Shown in pieces: positions 45,051-56,084 of a DNA stretch of 64,000 nt. This stretch comes from Rhododendron vialii (Eukaryota > Streptophyta > Magnoliopsida > Ericales > Ericaceae). The stretch spans positions 8,685,501 to 8,749,500 of the forward strand of contig NC_080569.1 of the NCBI RefSeq assembly GCF_030253575.1. The letters are read 5' to 3'. The first letter of the stretch is position 1. The number at the start of each line of letters is the position of its first letter. The position numbers and the translations under genes are program-made. The notes below the pieces were generated by a model. It searched no databases and was not told where the DNA came from. It saw only the letters and a program-made list of their open reading frames with translations.

Positions 45051-46540
45051 AAGAAGGGGTTTTCTCTTACTGGTGAGATATTAAGCAGCCTACTGGGCTG
45101 CTTCCTTCTTATGAACCTGCAGAGGTGTGCATCGCTGCTGATTCCACCTTTGCTGCACGGCATAATTATTACTCGAGTTCTAACAGTAACACGATATTAT
45201 TAAGCAAACGACAGAGAAGCAAGTTTTCAATGACAGACATAGATGCATATACATCAGAATCCATGTTCTACAGCTTCTGACTTATGGAAGCTCCATTTTT
45301 CTGAACAGAAAACAAATGCCAACAAGTAAAGGTTATTTACTCGAATAGTTGGTTTTCAGTTTGTTGGGATAAGGAAGTCACTAACCATTAAGGCTTGGTT
45401 TACGTGACGTCACCCCATAGGGCTAAAATCGTGAGTCCAAGAAGACATGATCAAACATATTACAAACTTGGAGCACTGTTGAAGAGGAACCCATAAATTC
45501 AAGACCTCGAACGAACCATGATATGAACAAATAAAGTAGATAAGTTAACTAGAAAAGTTTCGAGAACAAAATAACTTCATCATTTTGATCAACCCTCAAG
45601 CGACGAGCATCCAGGAAAAAAATATGACGACTAGTTCCATAATAAATTAGACTAGCTCCGAAAATAAGTGTAAGTACCACTTCGGACATAAGTGTTGTTA
45701 TATTTGTTTCCCTCTACGATACACTAAGGATGTGAAAGGTCTGACACCGTAATTTTTTGGGTGCTGCCATATATCTGCTTTCAGCTTTCATTTTGTGCTT
45801 CAGCGCCAATTTTAAGCTACCATTTCCAGTTAAGGGAAGCAGGGAAACTGGTACTCAACGAGTCAAGAGTACAAGATAGCAGAACTTTAAAAATGAACAT
45901 CCATTTGTACATCTGACCAAACCACCAAATAGCTACTAGCTTAGACATATTTTCAACAAATAAGCAGTGCACTATTCTCAAAGTCAGATCCACCAACAAT
46001 GCAGAAAAGTAAAGGAAGAACATAAGATTGGTTAACAAAATCTTGACAAGCAAACATTAATGGATACTTGGATAGCATAGCACACTGATAAACCAACACT
46101 AGAGGTCCTTAGTGAGTGACAAATATTTACTCCAGTAGACCACTTTTACATCCATAAATTCAAAACCATATCGAGATGAAGTTTCAAAACCCCGAGCAGT
46201 ACGAGTTGTGCCACAGAATTCCCAAGACTGCCCATAAACATTATCCGGTCGTATTAGTACATGACACAAAATTCAGATAACCCATAAGCATCTTCTGCAA
46301 TAATTTCCAAGCGTGTTTTGCATGAGAGCAGGTACCATTGCAGATAATCTGAAAGCAATAAACAAACAAATTCAACTCCTTTTGAGCACACAAGGAAATA
46401 ACAAAATTTCAAACCAATGGTTGAACTTATAACACCTGAGAAATGTATAGCCTCGGTGTCATATGAAGAAGCAGACAAATGTATACTTCCGTGTACAAGC
46501 ATACCAAGAAGAAAACACAAATACTTGAAGATGCATGCAT

Positions 46541-46598
<58 letters not shown>

Positions 46599-46727
46599 GA
46601 GAGAGAGGTAATTAAAGTTGAAGAAACAGGTACATTGCCTGTTTTGTCAAACATCCTTGGCCAGCCACAGTTGGAACAAACCCATAGTCTACAATCCAGA
46701 AGTATAGTAAGCATGAGTCAAATACTT
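45051..46727. other. 3' region of GRAS D
   Basis: No further gene is recognised. Parts between 45960 and 46480 match 55560-55870 and 62160-62880, the 3' sides of E and F (for example CCAACAATGCAGAA). They therefore belong to the duplicated D/E/F unit and probably include 3' untranslated sequence. A possible donor-like CTGCAG|GTTCAT lies near 45120 on the minus strand, of unknown meaning. Confidence 0.5.
46544..46608. repeat. (GA)n microsatellite 3' of GRAS D
   Basis: About 32 GA units with one GG interruption, followed by GGTAATTAAAGTTGAA. The same position is occupied by a longer repeat 3' of E and a very short one 3' of F. Confidence 0.95.
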
Positions 46728-48947
46728 CTATGCAGGTAACCAACAGGACGTAGCACAGAATGTCCGACCCTTCCATCCTTGCAGCATCCATTGACCATCT
46801 TCCTCGATCTCAAAATGTTCATGATAAAATGCCTTCACCTTACCCCTGAACTTCTTCACGAGCTCCTGCTTCAGTGGGAGGATCCTGAAACCAGCCCTAA
46901 TACTGCGAGCTTGCCACTGCTTATAAGTCTCAGGCCTCTCTACCCTTTCCAAACCCTCACATGCAATTACATTCATAATCTCACGCCCATAGAACCCTTG
47001 CTCAAAATTCCTCCTGTGCTGATTTTCGCTGGGTATAGTAGTGTCAAGCATATCAAACAGTGAAGAATAGTTGAAGAGAGCTTCACGAAATCGAGTGATA
47101 AAGAAGGGGGCAGTGTAGGAACCATTGATAGTAGTATGGACAAAAATGTCCGGCTTTATCTTCCTTATTAACATCAGAACGGCATCTCTTGGACTATCCT
47201 CCACAACTGAATCATCAAGTAGGTTCTTCAACGTGAAGAGAGAATTCACAGCAAGCACCTCATCATCGTATATTTTGAGTTCCTCAAGTTTGACAGTTTC
47301 CCATTTCTGAGCTACGGCATGGTATTCAAATTGGACATTATAGCGTTCACAATACTTTGCCAAGCGACGCCCTGTCTCCTCAACAAACTCTGCAGGGCGG
47401 AAACCAGGTTGAGGAAGCTCAATCCCGGTAATTCGCAGTTCAGGGGCCCCACCGGGAAGGGTTGAGAGATGTTTGATAAGCATGGGCCACTGAAAACCAT
47501 ATTGGATACCAAAATCAACAATATGGAGCTTTTTTTTGCATGAAGTAATTGCTAAATCTGCAATCATCAAGTTCGCATAGATAATACATATCTTCTTAAA
47601 TGGGCAAGCTGAAAAATAAAGCTGGTAAGCTTTCAACTTTTCAGCAGCTGAAATCCTCTTGAAAGCTAGGGCTGCATAGAGCTGGCTTCCAGTTCCAGCC
47701 AAACGTGCCTCAAGGCCGTTGGCGAAGACATTTGCCAACCTCTGAGACCCATCACCAGAAGGAGAAGAGTGCTGCCTAATGTTCTTTAGTTGATCATATG
47801 CAGTTCTGCGATCCTCTGCAGCAACAGATTGTGCGCAATTAATCAAGAGTGTCCTCAAATCCACCACTTCATTTTTACTTTCCTGTTTCTTAGCACGAGT
47901 TTTCCCACCTTTAGATGCATGTGGTTGTTCATTCTGTTGGGTGGTCTTGGTTTCTTCACTCTGCACTTCTTCATCAGCATCACAGCATGTAGGCTCCGCT
48001 TTCTCATTACACTGCAAAAGCTTTTCAAACATGTCTGATAAGTCAGACTCTTCCACATAAACTGCTGAAATTTTGCTACTCCTCTCCTCTTCTAAGTCAC
48101 TATCCTCGCGGTGATGACGATTCTTCCTACCCCTTGAGACATTAGGTGAGTCTTCCCTTTCATCCTTCTCCGTCTTGACTACAACCTCCGGAGCCTCTTC
48201 CTTTGACCCTGGAACCATCGTATAGCTCTCCAAATCAATAATCAATGGATTATTACTAGGAAGGAACTTGCTAGCTTCCTCCACCCCTCTCTTGAACTGC
48301 AATATGAACTGGCTATCGCTAATCATGTTTGGAATCAAATGGCTACTCATCGAGGAGTTCATTGGACCAGTACTGTTGTCAGTAGAACTCGCTGTAGTTG
48401 CCTCAAAATTGTATCCGAAAGTACCAGGATCAACAATCCATTGAGACTCAACAGAGTTGCCAGAGGTAGTGTTACTGTTACTACTCTGCTCACTAGAACT
48501 ACTAAATAAGTTCTCATTAGGGCTTTCAGAATTTTGATTGAAGTAAAGAGGAGGTTGATTTGGGGAAACAGGGTACTTCTCACCAATAACATCGTACAAC
48601 GATTTCTCAGTAGCTTGCAGGGCCAAAGGATCGTGGAACATACAGGGTTTCTGCTCCATGTTCTCTTCCATGAGTATTGTGTTGATGAACTTGAGAACAT
48701 CATCAGAAAAGTCACTATCGTCAGGAGATTCAACTTCTGAGCTTCCACTCGAGGTCAAACCCACAAAACCGGGGTTGGGATCAGGGGGAAGAAAATGATC
48801 TAGTAAAAAGCTAAGATCATCAGGCTCATCTTGAGCTTGGAATGTGTTTCCAAGAATTTCGGACGGACTGAATGCAGGTGAGAAGGCATCATCATCGAAT
48901 TTGAAACTGCTTGTCGGATAGGATACTTCAGTGAAACGTGGATCCAT
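46728..48947 (-). CDS. GRAS D: full-length LISCL-subfamily GRAS transcription factor
   Basis: From the ATG at 48947 the protein has 739 residues and starts MDPRFTEVSYPTSSFKF, the usual LISCL beginning. An in-frame ATG at 49046 would add 33 residues. That stretch looks like the end of a leader intron (acceptor CATACAG two bases before the ATG), so I reject it. Features in order are an acidic block with VLKFINTILMEENMEQKPCMF and TEKSLYDVIGEKYP, an EDSDLEEERSSK stretch, and the GRAS domain from about residue 362. Leucine-rich I is VDLRTLLINCAQSVAAEDRR. VHIID is intact as LHIVDFGIQYGFQW. PFYRE carries FFITRFREALFNYSSLFDM and SAW ends in GRTFCATSCWLP. Arabidopsis relatives such as SCL14 act with TGA factors in stress and detoxification expression; this gene's targets are unknown. 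Confidence 0.93.
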   Translation of the reverse strand: MDPRFTEVSYPTSSFKFDDDAFSPAFSPSEILGNTFQAQDEPDDLSFLLDHFLPPDPNPGFVGLTSSGSSEVESPDDSDFSDDVLKFINTILMEENMEQKPCMFHDPLALQATEKSLYDVIGEKYPVSPNQPPLYFNQNSESPNENLFSSSSEQSSNSNTTSGNSVESQWIVDPGTFGYNFEATTASSTDNSTGPMNSSMSSHLIPNMISDSQFILQFKRGVEEASKFLPSNNPLIIDLESYTMVPGSKEEAPEVVVKTEKDEREDSPNVSRGRKNRHHREDSDLEEERSSKISAVYVEESDLSDMFEKLLQCNEKAEPTCCDADEEVQSEETKTTQQNEQPHASKGGKTRAKKQESKNEVVDLRTLLINCAQSVAAEDRRTAYDQLKNIRQHSSPSGDGSQRLANVFANGLEARLAGTGSQLYAALAFKRISAAEKLKAYQLYFSACPFKKICIIYANLMIADLAITSCKKKLHIVDFGIQYGFQWPMLIKHLSTLPGGAPELRITGIELPQPGFRPAEFVEETGRRLAKYCERYNVQFEYHAVAQKWETVKLEELKIYDDEVLAVNSLFTLKNLLDDSVVEDSPRDAVLMLIRKIKPDIFVHTTINGSYTAPFFITRFREALFNYSSLFDMLDTTIPSENQHRRNFEQGFYGREIMNVIACEGLERVERPETYKQWQARSIRAGFRILPLKQELVKKFRGKVKAFYHEHFEIEEDGQWMLQGWKGRTFCATSCWLPA

Positions 48948-48949
48948 GA

Positions 48950-49576
48950 CTGTATGCAACTCAAAAGCCCTATCAAAATCAACAAACGTCTTAATACCTT
49001 CTACCAAAACTAAGTATGTTTCAGGAAGTAAGCTTTCAACATCCAATCTAGGTCAGAAATCTATTCACCCAAAATTAAGTAGTTTCGAGGAATTAAGGTT
49101 TCAACATCCAATTCTAGGTTACAAATCTACCTACCCAAATTAACAATTTTTCAGGAAGTAACAAGTCTTCAACAAACAATTCTAGGCTAAAAATCTATTT
49201 ACCCAAAATGAGTATTTTTCAGGAAGAAAGCTTTCTACATCAAATTCCACCTCTGATGTCTAATAACTTATGGAAACAGGAAAACCGAAAAACGAAAAAA
49301 ACAAAAGTTCAGCAAATCAGAAAGCCAAAATCGCAATACAAAACTTAACGAAAAGAAGACACGAAATTTATAGATCACCATACCAACCATACACTAAAAT
49401 AGCATAAAGAAACAAAGGCTGCAGCATACAACGAGTTATAATTCTTGGTGGAAATATATCATCTTAAAAACAACGAAGAGGAAAATAGACTAAGAAAGAG
49501 AAACAAGTCCCCATAAATTATGAGCAATAACGATGTCCAATAATACACTAATAAGAAAGAGAAACAAGTTGCATAC
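48950..49576 (-). other. 5' leader intron of GRAS D
   Basis: The minus-strand donor CCAG|GTATGC (49577/49576) directly follows a CG/CA/CT-repeat leader exon. The acceptor GCATACAG at 48950 precedes the ATG. The acceptor half contains a minisatellite of about 67 bp (49000-49250). Confidence 0.6.
49000..49250. repeat. Minisatellite of about 67 bp inside the leader intron
   Basis: About four units each hold a TTTCAGGAAGTAA-like start, TTTCAACATCCAATTCTAGG and AAATCTA-TTACCCAAA. The same units appear in the E leader intron at 58170-58375. Confidence 0.75.
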
Positions 49577-49577
49577 C

Positions 49578-49740
49578 TGGCGCGCGCGCGCGCGCGCACA
49601 CACACACAGTGTTAGAGAGAGAGAGAGAGAGAGAGTACTGACCCTTGTGAGAGGGGGAGATGGACGGAGCTATATACTATATAGACTGTATAGAATAGAG
49701 AATGGAGGGGTCGCAAAGGGGGAGAGAGTAGTGTCCACTT
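49578..49740 (-). promoter_or_regulatory. Leader exon and promoter-proximal region of GRAS D
   Basis: Stacked simple repeats (CG 49581-49597, CA 49597-49608, GA 49614-49634) adjoin the leader donor. Further upstream lie GAGCTATATACTATATAG (a possible TATA region near 49670) and GGGGTCGCAA. The GGGGTCGC string is shared with the E leader region and with the orphan copy near 60300. Confidence 0.5.
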
Positions 49741-51150
49741 TCTTTATAAGAGATCTGGATTGAAACATGGGAAGTACTGGAAGTGGAAGTGTCCGATGAA
49801 TGCTGATCAAAAAAAGTGTCCGATGAATAATTATTAGTCAAGCGGTGATCACCGGTCAACCCAATCTTCGAATGCCATTCGCTGGCCTGCTGGGTCTTTC
49901 TTGAGATATTAAACCACGTTTCGGTTTTCAATAATTATACAACCACGTCCATTCACACACTTGATGTGTGCAGGCTCCACTATCGGTATGAGTATAAGTG
50001 TGTAAATGAGTATGTAAATAAGTGTGGTGGTAGAAGGATTGTTCTGTGTTCCGGGGTTGGGAGATGCTTGGCAGCCGTGCGAACCGTCGTTTCAGCCGTT
50101 CATCTCGTCAATCAACGGTTTGGATCTTGATCGAACAATGGATGATTCAGATCTATGTGTGCGTTCAGATTCAATTCGAGTCGTCTGTACCGAAATAAAC
50201 GGCCGGATGTCACTCAACATCCGCTTGACATCGGGATGCTTGGTACCATCTTTTCCATGTACGTGTAGGCTCAATCCGTCAGACGTATCCACAAAATTCA
50301 CACCACATCACTTGGGCACAGCATGCATAAGAGATTTTCCAGTACCAGGTGAGTATCACATGGCTGTGCCTATGTAGTACCCGTGCTATCCATCCGAGCC
50401 GTCCAAAAGTGTTCTGGACGGCCCACATTGAAACCCTCTTTCTCCGCTCACCTCACCACTCTCTCTCCTCTTTCTCTCTCCAAATCCGAACCGCCCAAAA
50501 TCAAAATTAATGGCTCAGATGCACCGAGCGAGAGGCACGTGATACCAACTGACACTGAAAATTTTCTCCAACATGCATACTTCTTTTACTATTTTTCTTA
50601 TTTGTTTTTAACCGCCTCTGATTTCATGCTTACTGTTATCAAATGAGCAAGCAAAGAAAATTCCAAAAAAAAATAGTACTGTAGTACTTTGTCATGGTTT
50701 GATTAAATAAGTCAAAAAATTGAAAGAAAAGTACTACCAAAAAAGAGCAGTCGTCCATTTGGGCTTGCAATGAGGTTAACGAATGGATTTTAAATTTCCT
50801 TAACTTATCTCTTGCCAGCATGTTACATCAACTACTCCACACACCAATGAAGATAGTACGATTGTACTAGTATTTATATTTATCAATAGGGTCAAAGGTA
50901 CCGAGAGTGTTCCGGTTTTTGAAAAAATAAAAAATAAAAAAAATAAGATAATTTTAAATTTAAATATAATGAAAATGAAAAATATATTTTAATTTTTTTT
51001 CATCGTTTAAAAGATCTCAATGAGATTTATCAAACAAGATTCATATTGGTAGCAAAATTATTTGCGTAAACACATAATTTTTGAACTTGCAATTACCTTT
51101 TTTTTTTCTCTAAAAGTTCTTTTTTCTAGAAACCGGAACACCCCCACTAC
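49741..51150. other. Intergenic DNA upstream of GRAS D
   Basis: 50030-50560 has CCGTTCATCTCG, ATCAACGGTTTGGATC and GAGCCGTCCAAAAG strings and no domain-bearing frame. It resembles a degraded MULE- or MITE-type element. The rest is AT-rich without recognisable features. Confidence 0.35.
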
Positions 51151-51153
51151 TAA

Positions 51154-51569
51154 GGCTCCGTTTGTTTGGACGTAAACTATTTTTTGGTAAAATATTTTAT
51201 CTATTTTTCGGTGTTTAGTTACGTAAAAAATGAGTAAAATATTTTACATGTAAAACATTTTCCATCAATTGGATGAAAATGACTTACTCTTAAATCCTTC
51301 ATAAGTTATTTTCCGAAATGAACCCGCTGCCTTCTAATGTAATTCTCACTACTCAATTTTCTAGATTGTCAATCCTGACCCACGTTCAATTCTAATAATC
51401 TCATACCTCTTCACTGTTTAAGCTCCCTATCTCTCTCTTTACACTATTTTGTTGATTTCTGAAAATATTTTCAAGTGCCAACCAAACAACGGAAAATAAA
51501 AGTTTGAAGTTTGTTATCTAAAAAAATATTTTACATTGTAAAACATTTTACATCGAAACAAACGGAGCC
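51154..51569. mobile_element. Tourist/PIF-Harbinger MITE
   Basis: The ends GGCTCCGTTTGTTTGGACGT and GAAACAAACGGAGCC are flanked by TAA (51151-51153 and 51570-51572). The TAA duplication and GGCTCCGTTTGTTT terminus fit Tourist-like MITEs. Internal arms repeat AAAATATTTTAC strings in both directions. Confidence 0.85.
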
Positions 51570-51572
51570 TAA

Positions 51573-52138
51573 AATGTTGATCTGTTGGCTAGATATATAG
51601 TCCAAAAAAGAAAAGAAAACTAGTGCTGACCCAAAGGATTAACTAACAATCTCCTTAGCAAATTACGTCGATGTATATGGATGTCCCTATGTTGCATCCG
51701 CTTAAAAATAAAGAGAAACAAATAAGAAGAATGGTACGAACTTCGAAAGACACATAGATTCGATTGAAAGAGTTATGAATTACGATTTCCCTTTTTATAA
51801 CTAAGTTTAAGCAAGTTGAAGTCAGGATTCACTTTTGGTTTGTCTATAAGTTTGACAAAAGAGATTCAGTGATACAAATATTTTTTGTACTTTAAAGTTT
51901 TTGTGCTAGTTTTTAAAAGACCAATCATGGGGAGAAATATATATTATTGCAAAACTAAATTCTGAATCACAAAATAAAATTAATTTTATTCGATTTCATG
52001 AAAATGAAAAAAATGAACATGGATTTATCAAGAAAATTTGTATTCATACTTCTTCTTTGTACGCAAGTTCGTTTTCACCAAAAAAGAAAAGTGCAAGAGC
52101 TACAAAAATAACAGTATATTCTTTGGAATACACAAAAC
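51573..52138. other. AT-rich intergenic DNA
   Basis: I see no gene, repeat family or regulatory structure here. Confidence 0.4.
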
Positions 52139-52293
52139 GGTCTTGCTATTGTCAGCTCAATGGGCTGACGATAAACACACTATAAGACAAGGAAAACACG
52201 CATTTTTGTGTATTTTTTTATACCTTTTAATACACATACACATTCACACTCTCACTATTGTCAGCCCACTGGGCTGATTTTAAAATTTTCCTA
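52139..52293. mobile_element. MITE (GTCAGCCCA family)
   Basis: TATTGTCAGCTCAATGGGCTGAC at the left and TATTGTCAGCCCACTGGGCTGA at the right each hold a small palindrome. The middle has ACACATACACATTCACACTC. A second copy, interrupted by a SINE-like insert, is at 22190-22510. Confidence 0.6.
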
Positions 52294-52438
52294 CACAAAA
52301 ACATGCCCAAGAGACAGCAACATAACACAAAAGACAAAGACAAAGTCAAACAACCAGATGGAAAACCTATCAACAGTTATCCATGCTTGCTTGCCTAAAG
52401 GAGGATTGGCGACCACCTTTTTGTGTTGGGTTCTCCCG

Positions 52439-53221
52439 GGACGCGGGGGCTCTGCTGCCCGGGGGGCGCAGTAGCCCCTACCCACTCTTTTTAAACGGCA
52501 CCGTTTTTATTAAATAAAAAATCTCAACCATCAATTTGCAATCTTATAGATCAGAAACGTGATTATGAGAGCTTTAAAGACAAAATTTGATTATATCTCT
52601 TTAGAATAATATGATCAAAATAGTAAGATCTTCACACCCGTTCAAACAAATTAAAAATTGGACCACTTAATTTTTTAACCATATTTTTAAAAAAAAATTA
52701 TTGCTCAAATTTTCACTCCGATTGAATCGGTACAAAGATCTTGTTATTCTTGTCATATTATTCTAAAGGGTCATAATTTATTTTTATCTCTAGGGCTCTC
52801 ATAATCACACTTATGCTCCATAGGGTCCTAATAAAGAATATATACTTAATATGAGAGCCCTAAAGATAAAAATGAATTACGACCCTTTAGAATAATATGA
52901 TAAGAATAACAAGATCTTTGTACCGATTCAATCGGAGTGAAAATTTGAGCAATAATTTTTTTAGACCGTTTATATATTAAAAAATATGGTTAAAAAATTA
53001 AGTGGTCCAATTTTTAATTTGTTTGAACGGGTGTGAAGATCTTATTATTCTGATCATATTATTCTAAAGAGACATAATCAAATTTTGTCTCTAAAGCTCT
53101 CATAATCACGTTTCTGCTCCATAAGATTGCAAATTGGTAGTTAATATTTTTATTTAATAAAAACGGTGCCGTAGAGTGGGTAGGGGCTGCTGCGCCCCCC
53201 AGGGGCTCTGCCCCCGCGTCC
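52439..53221. mobile_element. Fold-back MULE-type element with 9-bp target duplication
   Basis: GTTCTCCCG lies on both sides (52430-52438 and 53222-53230). Both tips begin GGACGCGGGGGC. The arms of roughly 370 bp (52439-52805 and 52850-53221) are near-perfect inverted copies around a loop of about 45 bp. Each tip has a GC-rich block followed by ACCCACTC and AAACGGCACCG, then AT-rich DNA. There is no coding capacity. A 9-bp duplication is typical of Mutator-like elements. A related partial copy is at about 59330-59530. Confidence 0.9.
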
Positions 53222-53230
53222 GTTCTCCCG

Positions 53231-53578
53231 AACATGCCCTCTTAGAGAGGGGGAGGAATTTGGGTCGTTTCGCATCTTTGGGTGGTGGCCCACAAGCACT
53301 ATTTACATATTGTTGCAAGTTCTAAATTTTTTTACTTTAGTGGGTTTTTTGACTTTTCATGATTTACCTCTATGTCATTTTTTCCTTCTTAGTTTTTTGT
53401 TTTTTGTTCTTTGCGCAGGGTTTATTTGTAAAATCACTTCGCCCAAATCCTGTGTTTATTATTTTGCACACGGCTAGAATCCTCCCAAGATATCTAATAA
53501 AGATTTGATTCTGATTCTGTTTCTCTACTCCAATAAAGATTTGATTCTGATTCTGTTTCTCCACTGTTAATTCAAATC

Positions 53579-53620
<42 letters not shown>

Positions 53621-55129
53621 CACATAAAGAGTAGTAAGCATTAAAGAAAGAGATAGAGGAGAGAAAATGAATCAAACAAGGATTTGATTTCAATTTTGAA
53701 GATTTGATTCTGATTCTTATTCAGGCAATGAGCAATAGAACGTCGCGCTCTTCGCTAGTTAATCCTATAGATCCTAGAGCCCAACAATGAGTCTTCATGC
53801 ACAAAGCAGCAGCTACCATATCCATGTCCCCTGCTGAAAAATCCTCATATTTCGTTACCCAATAGGAAGTAAATGGTTGCAGCCAAAGATAGCTTGTAAA
53901 TATAATCACATAAACCTTTTCCTTTCTTATGGTTCACTGCTCATAGCAGTTCCTGCTCCAAATGAAGAATGGCCTGAGATACGACATTCCTATTCAAGAC
54001 TTGCTTCCCAAATCGTAGCAGAGAAATGGCAATTGAAGAATAAGTGAGGATGAAATTCCACTTCATTCAAACACAGGCACAACACACATTGAGGAGAATA
54101 AAAAGAACAAAAATGAGGTTATTTGTTTCATTTGAGCAGGATCACCTTAACAAGAGAATGAACAAGATAATTGATGAAATATTCTTGAAAATAGAATTTC
54201 AAAAACTAAATGGAAAAAAAAAAAAATCTTGTGTAGAAAACTAGTATAACAGAAAACAGGAACAATAGATTCACCGTCCAGCTTTTTATGAACGTTGCCA
54301 AATGATATTACTCATTACTTCCACCTCTTTTCTTTTGTTTCCGTCACAATTAAAAGAAAAACAAGAAGGTGATTTGAACATCAATCCTAAAAGCAGACGA
54401 AGTAAACTAGTATTGGCAAACATCAATTTCCTCTCAAAATATTTCTCCAAATCAAATTCTCTCTCTAAAAAATTTAATCCAAAAAATCAAAATCCCTCCA
54501 AATTTTCATGGATAAATGAGAGTTTACTAAAAAATTAATTATTCAACTGTCTCAAGACAAGGATTGGGGTTCGACCTTTCAAGAGAAATAAGTTGAGTAT
54601 GATTGTCAAAAGTATGACCAATTTTAAATTTAAGTTTCGTTTTTTAATTTTTTGTTAGGATGATTGATCTAAACCGTTTGGATATCAAGTCTTACGATAT
54701 TCAACATTGTTACTAAAATCAAAGATTATCGGATATTGACAAGTATGTATCAGAAGACATTAAAATTTAAAAATGTCATGTTGATCAAATTGGACTAAAA
54801 AATTGATCATATTGAACAGTCTAACTTTATTGGTTTATTAAATTAGTTTTAAATTATTTTATTGTTTTCATAATTTTAAATTTAATAGTTTAGAAATTAA
54901 AAAAAAAATCCTAAAAACCCAATTTTTAGTCCACCCAAATTGATATTAGACCGCATTTGAAAGCTCATTAAAGATAGAAGAGAGAGAAACTCAACAATAG
55001 AGTAAGTGATGACCAGTTAGACATGTTGTCCTTTTTTTTAATTAAGAAATTGAACGGTTAAGATTAGATTATCTCAAATCCAAAAGAATATATAGACGGT
55101 GCGTATGGTACACACTTATTAAGCAGTAA
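53231..55129. other. Intergenic DNA 3' of GRAS E
   Basis: It contains a direct repeat (TAATAAAGATTTGATTCTGATTCTGTTTCTC at about 53496 and 53531, each copy shown here only in part) and a GA repeat (53584-53617). Near 54280-54400 is a decayed copy of the small-ORF segment found at 14593 and 44769. No intact gene is recognised. Confidence 0.5.
53584..53617. repeat. (GA)n microsatellite
   Basis: A pure run of about 17 GA units. Confidence 0.95.
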
Positions 55130-55515
55130 TGCTACACACACAGCAAATGTGCACAGATTTTGTGCACAGATTTTTTGTGGGGCCCACTACGGATCACACA
55201 CAAATAATCCGAGCCGTTCATTAAATGTAAAACATTTTTTCAAGGGCCTCCGCAAAAAATCAGCTCAATCCGATACTCATAGATGCTTGATTCAATCATT
55301 TAACTTTTCATTCGAATCTTAGGATAATGAAAAGTTAAATGATTGAATCAAATACTTATAGATATCGGATTGAGCTGATTTTTTGCAGGAGCCCTTGAAA
55401 AAATGTTTTACATTTAATGAACGGCTCGGATTATTTGTGTGGGACCCGTAGTAGGTCCCACAAAAAATCTGTGTACAAAATCTGTACACTTTTGCTGTGT
55501 GTGTAGCATTTCTGC
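55130..55515. repeat. Fold-back MITE (AGCTCAATCCGATAC family)
   Basis: The arms carry CACACAGCAAATGTGCACAG, GGGGCCCACTACGG, ATTAAATGTAAAACATTTTT and ATCAGCTCAATCCGATAC, inverted in the right half around about 55320. It is the best preserved relative of the elements at 4040-4775. Confidence 0.8.
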
Positions 55516-55882
55516 TTATTAAGACATGGTGTTTACAAGAGAAAAACAGTGCACCATTCTCAAAGTTGATCTCAACCAACAATGCAGAAGAGCAAAGTAA
55601 GAACATACGATTGTTCAACAAAATCTGGACAAGCAAACAGTTATGGATAATATAACACACTTATAATCGAAACTACAGCATCCTTAATAACAGACAAATC
55701 TTTACTCTAGTACACCGCTTATACATCCATAATTCAAAACCATGTCAAGATTGAGTTTTTTTTTTTTTTTTTGATGTTTTAAAACCACAAGCAGTACGCC
55801 TTGCGCCACAGAATTTCTAAGAGCACCCCTAAACATTATCTGGTCGCATTGGTACCCGATACGTCTTCAAGATAACCCATAA

Positions 55883-55890
<8 letters not shown>

Positions 55891-55968
<78 letters not shown>
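55891..55968. repeat. (GA)n microsatellite 3' of GRAS E
   Basis: About 39 uninterrupted GA units, preceded by GCGCGCGC and followed by GGTAATTAAAGTTGAA as in the D copy. Confidence 0.95.
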
Positions 55969-55970
<2 letters not shown>

Positions 55971-56084
55971 ATTAAAGTTGAAACCAGTACCAGTTCCTCT
56001 GTTGTCAAACATCCTTGCCAGCAACCGTGGAAACAAACCCGTAGTCCACAATCCAGAAGTATAATAAGCATGCATTAAATACTT

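Noticed and set aside
48948-49046. A 33-residue N-terminal extension of GRAS D from the ATG at 49046
   Set aside because: The stretch lies in the predicted leader intron with minisatellite units and ends in an acceptor two bases before the MDP start, which is the usual LISCL start.
55829-56075. SLSLSL-rich frames over the GA repeats (also at 46.5, 58.9 and 21.3 kb)
   Set aside because: Low-complexity translations of microsatellites without domains.
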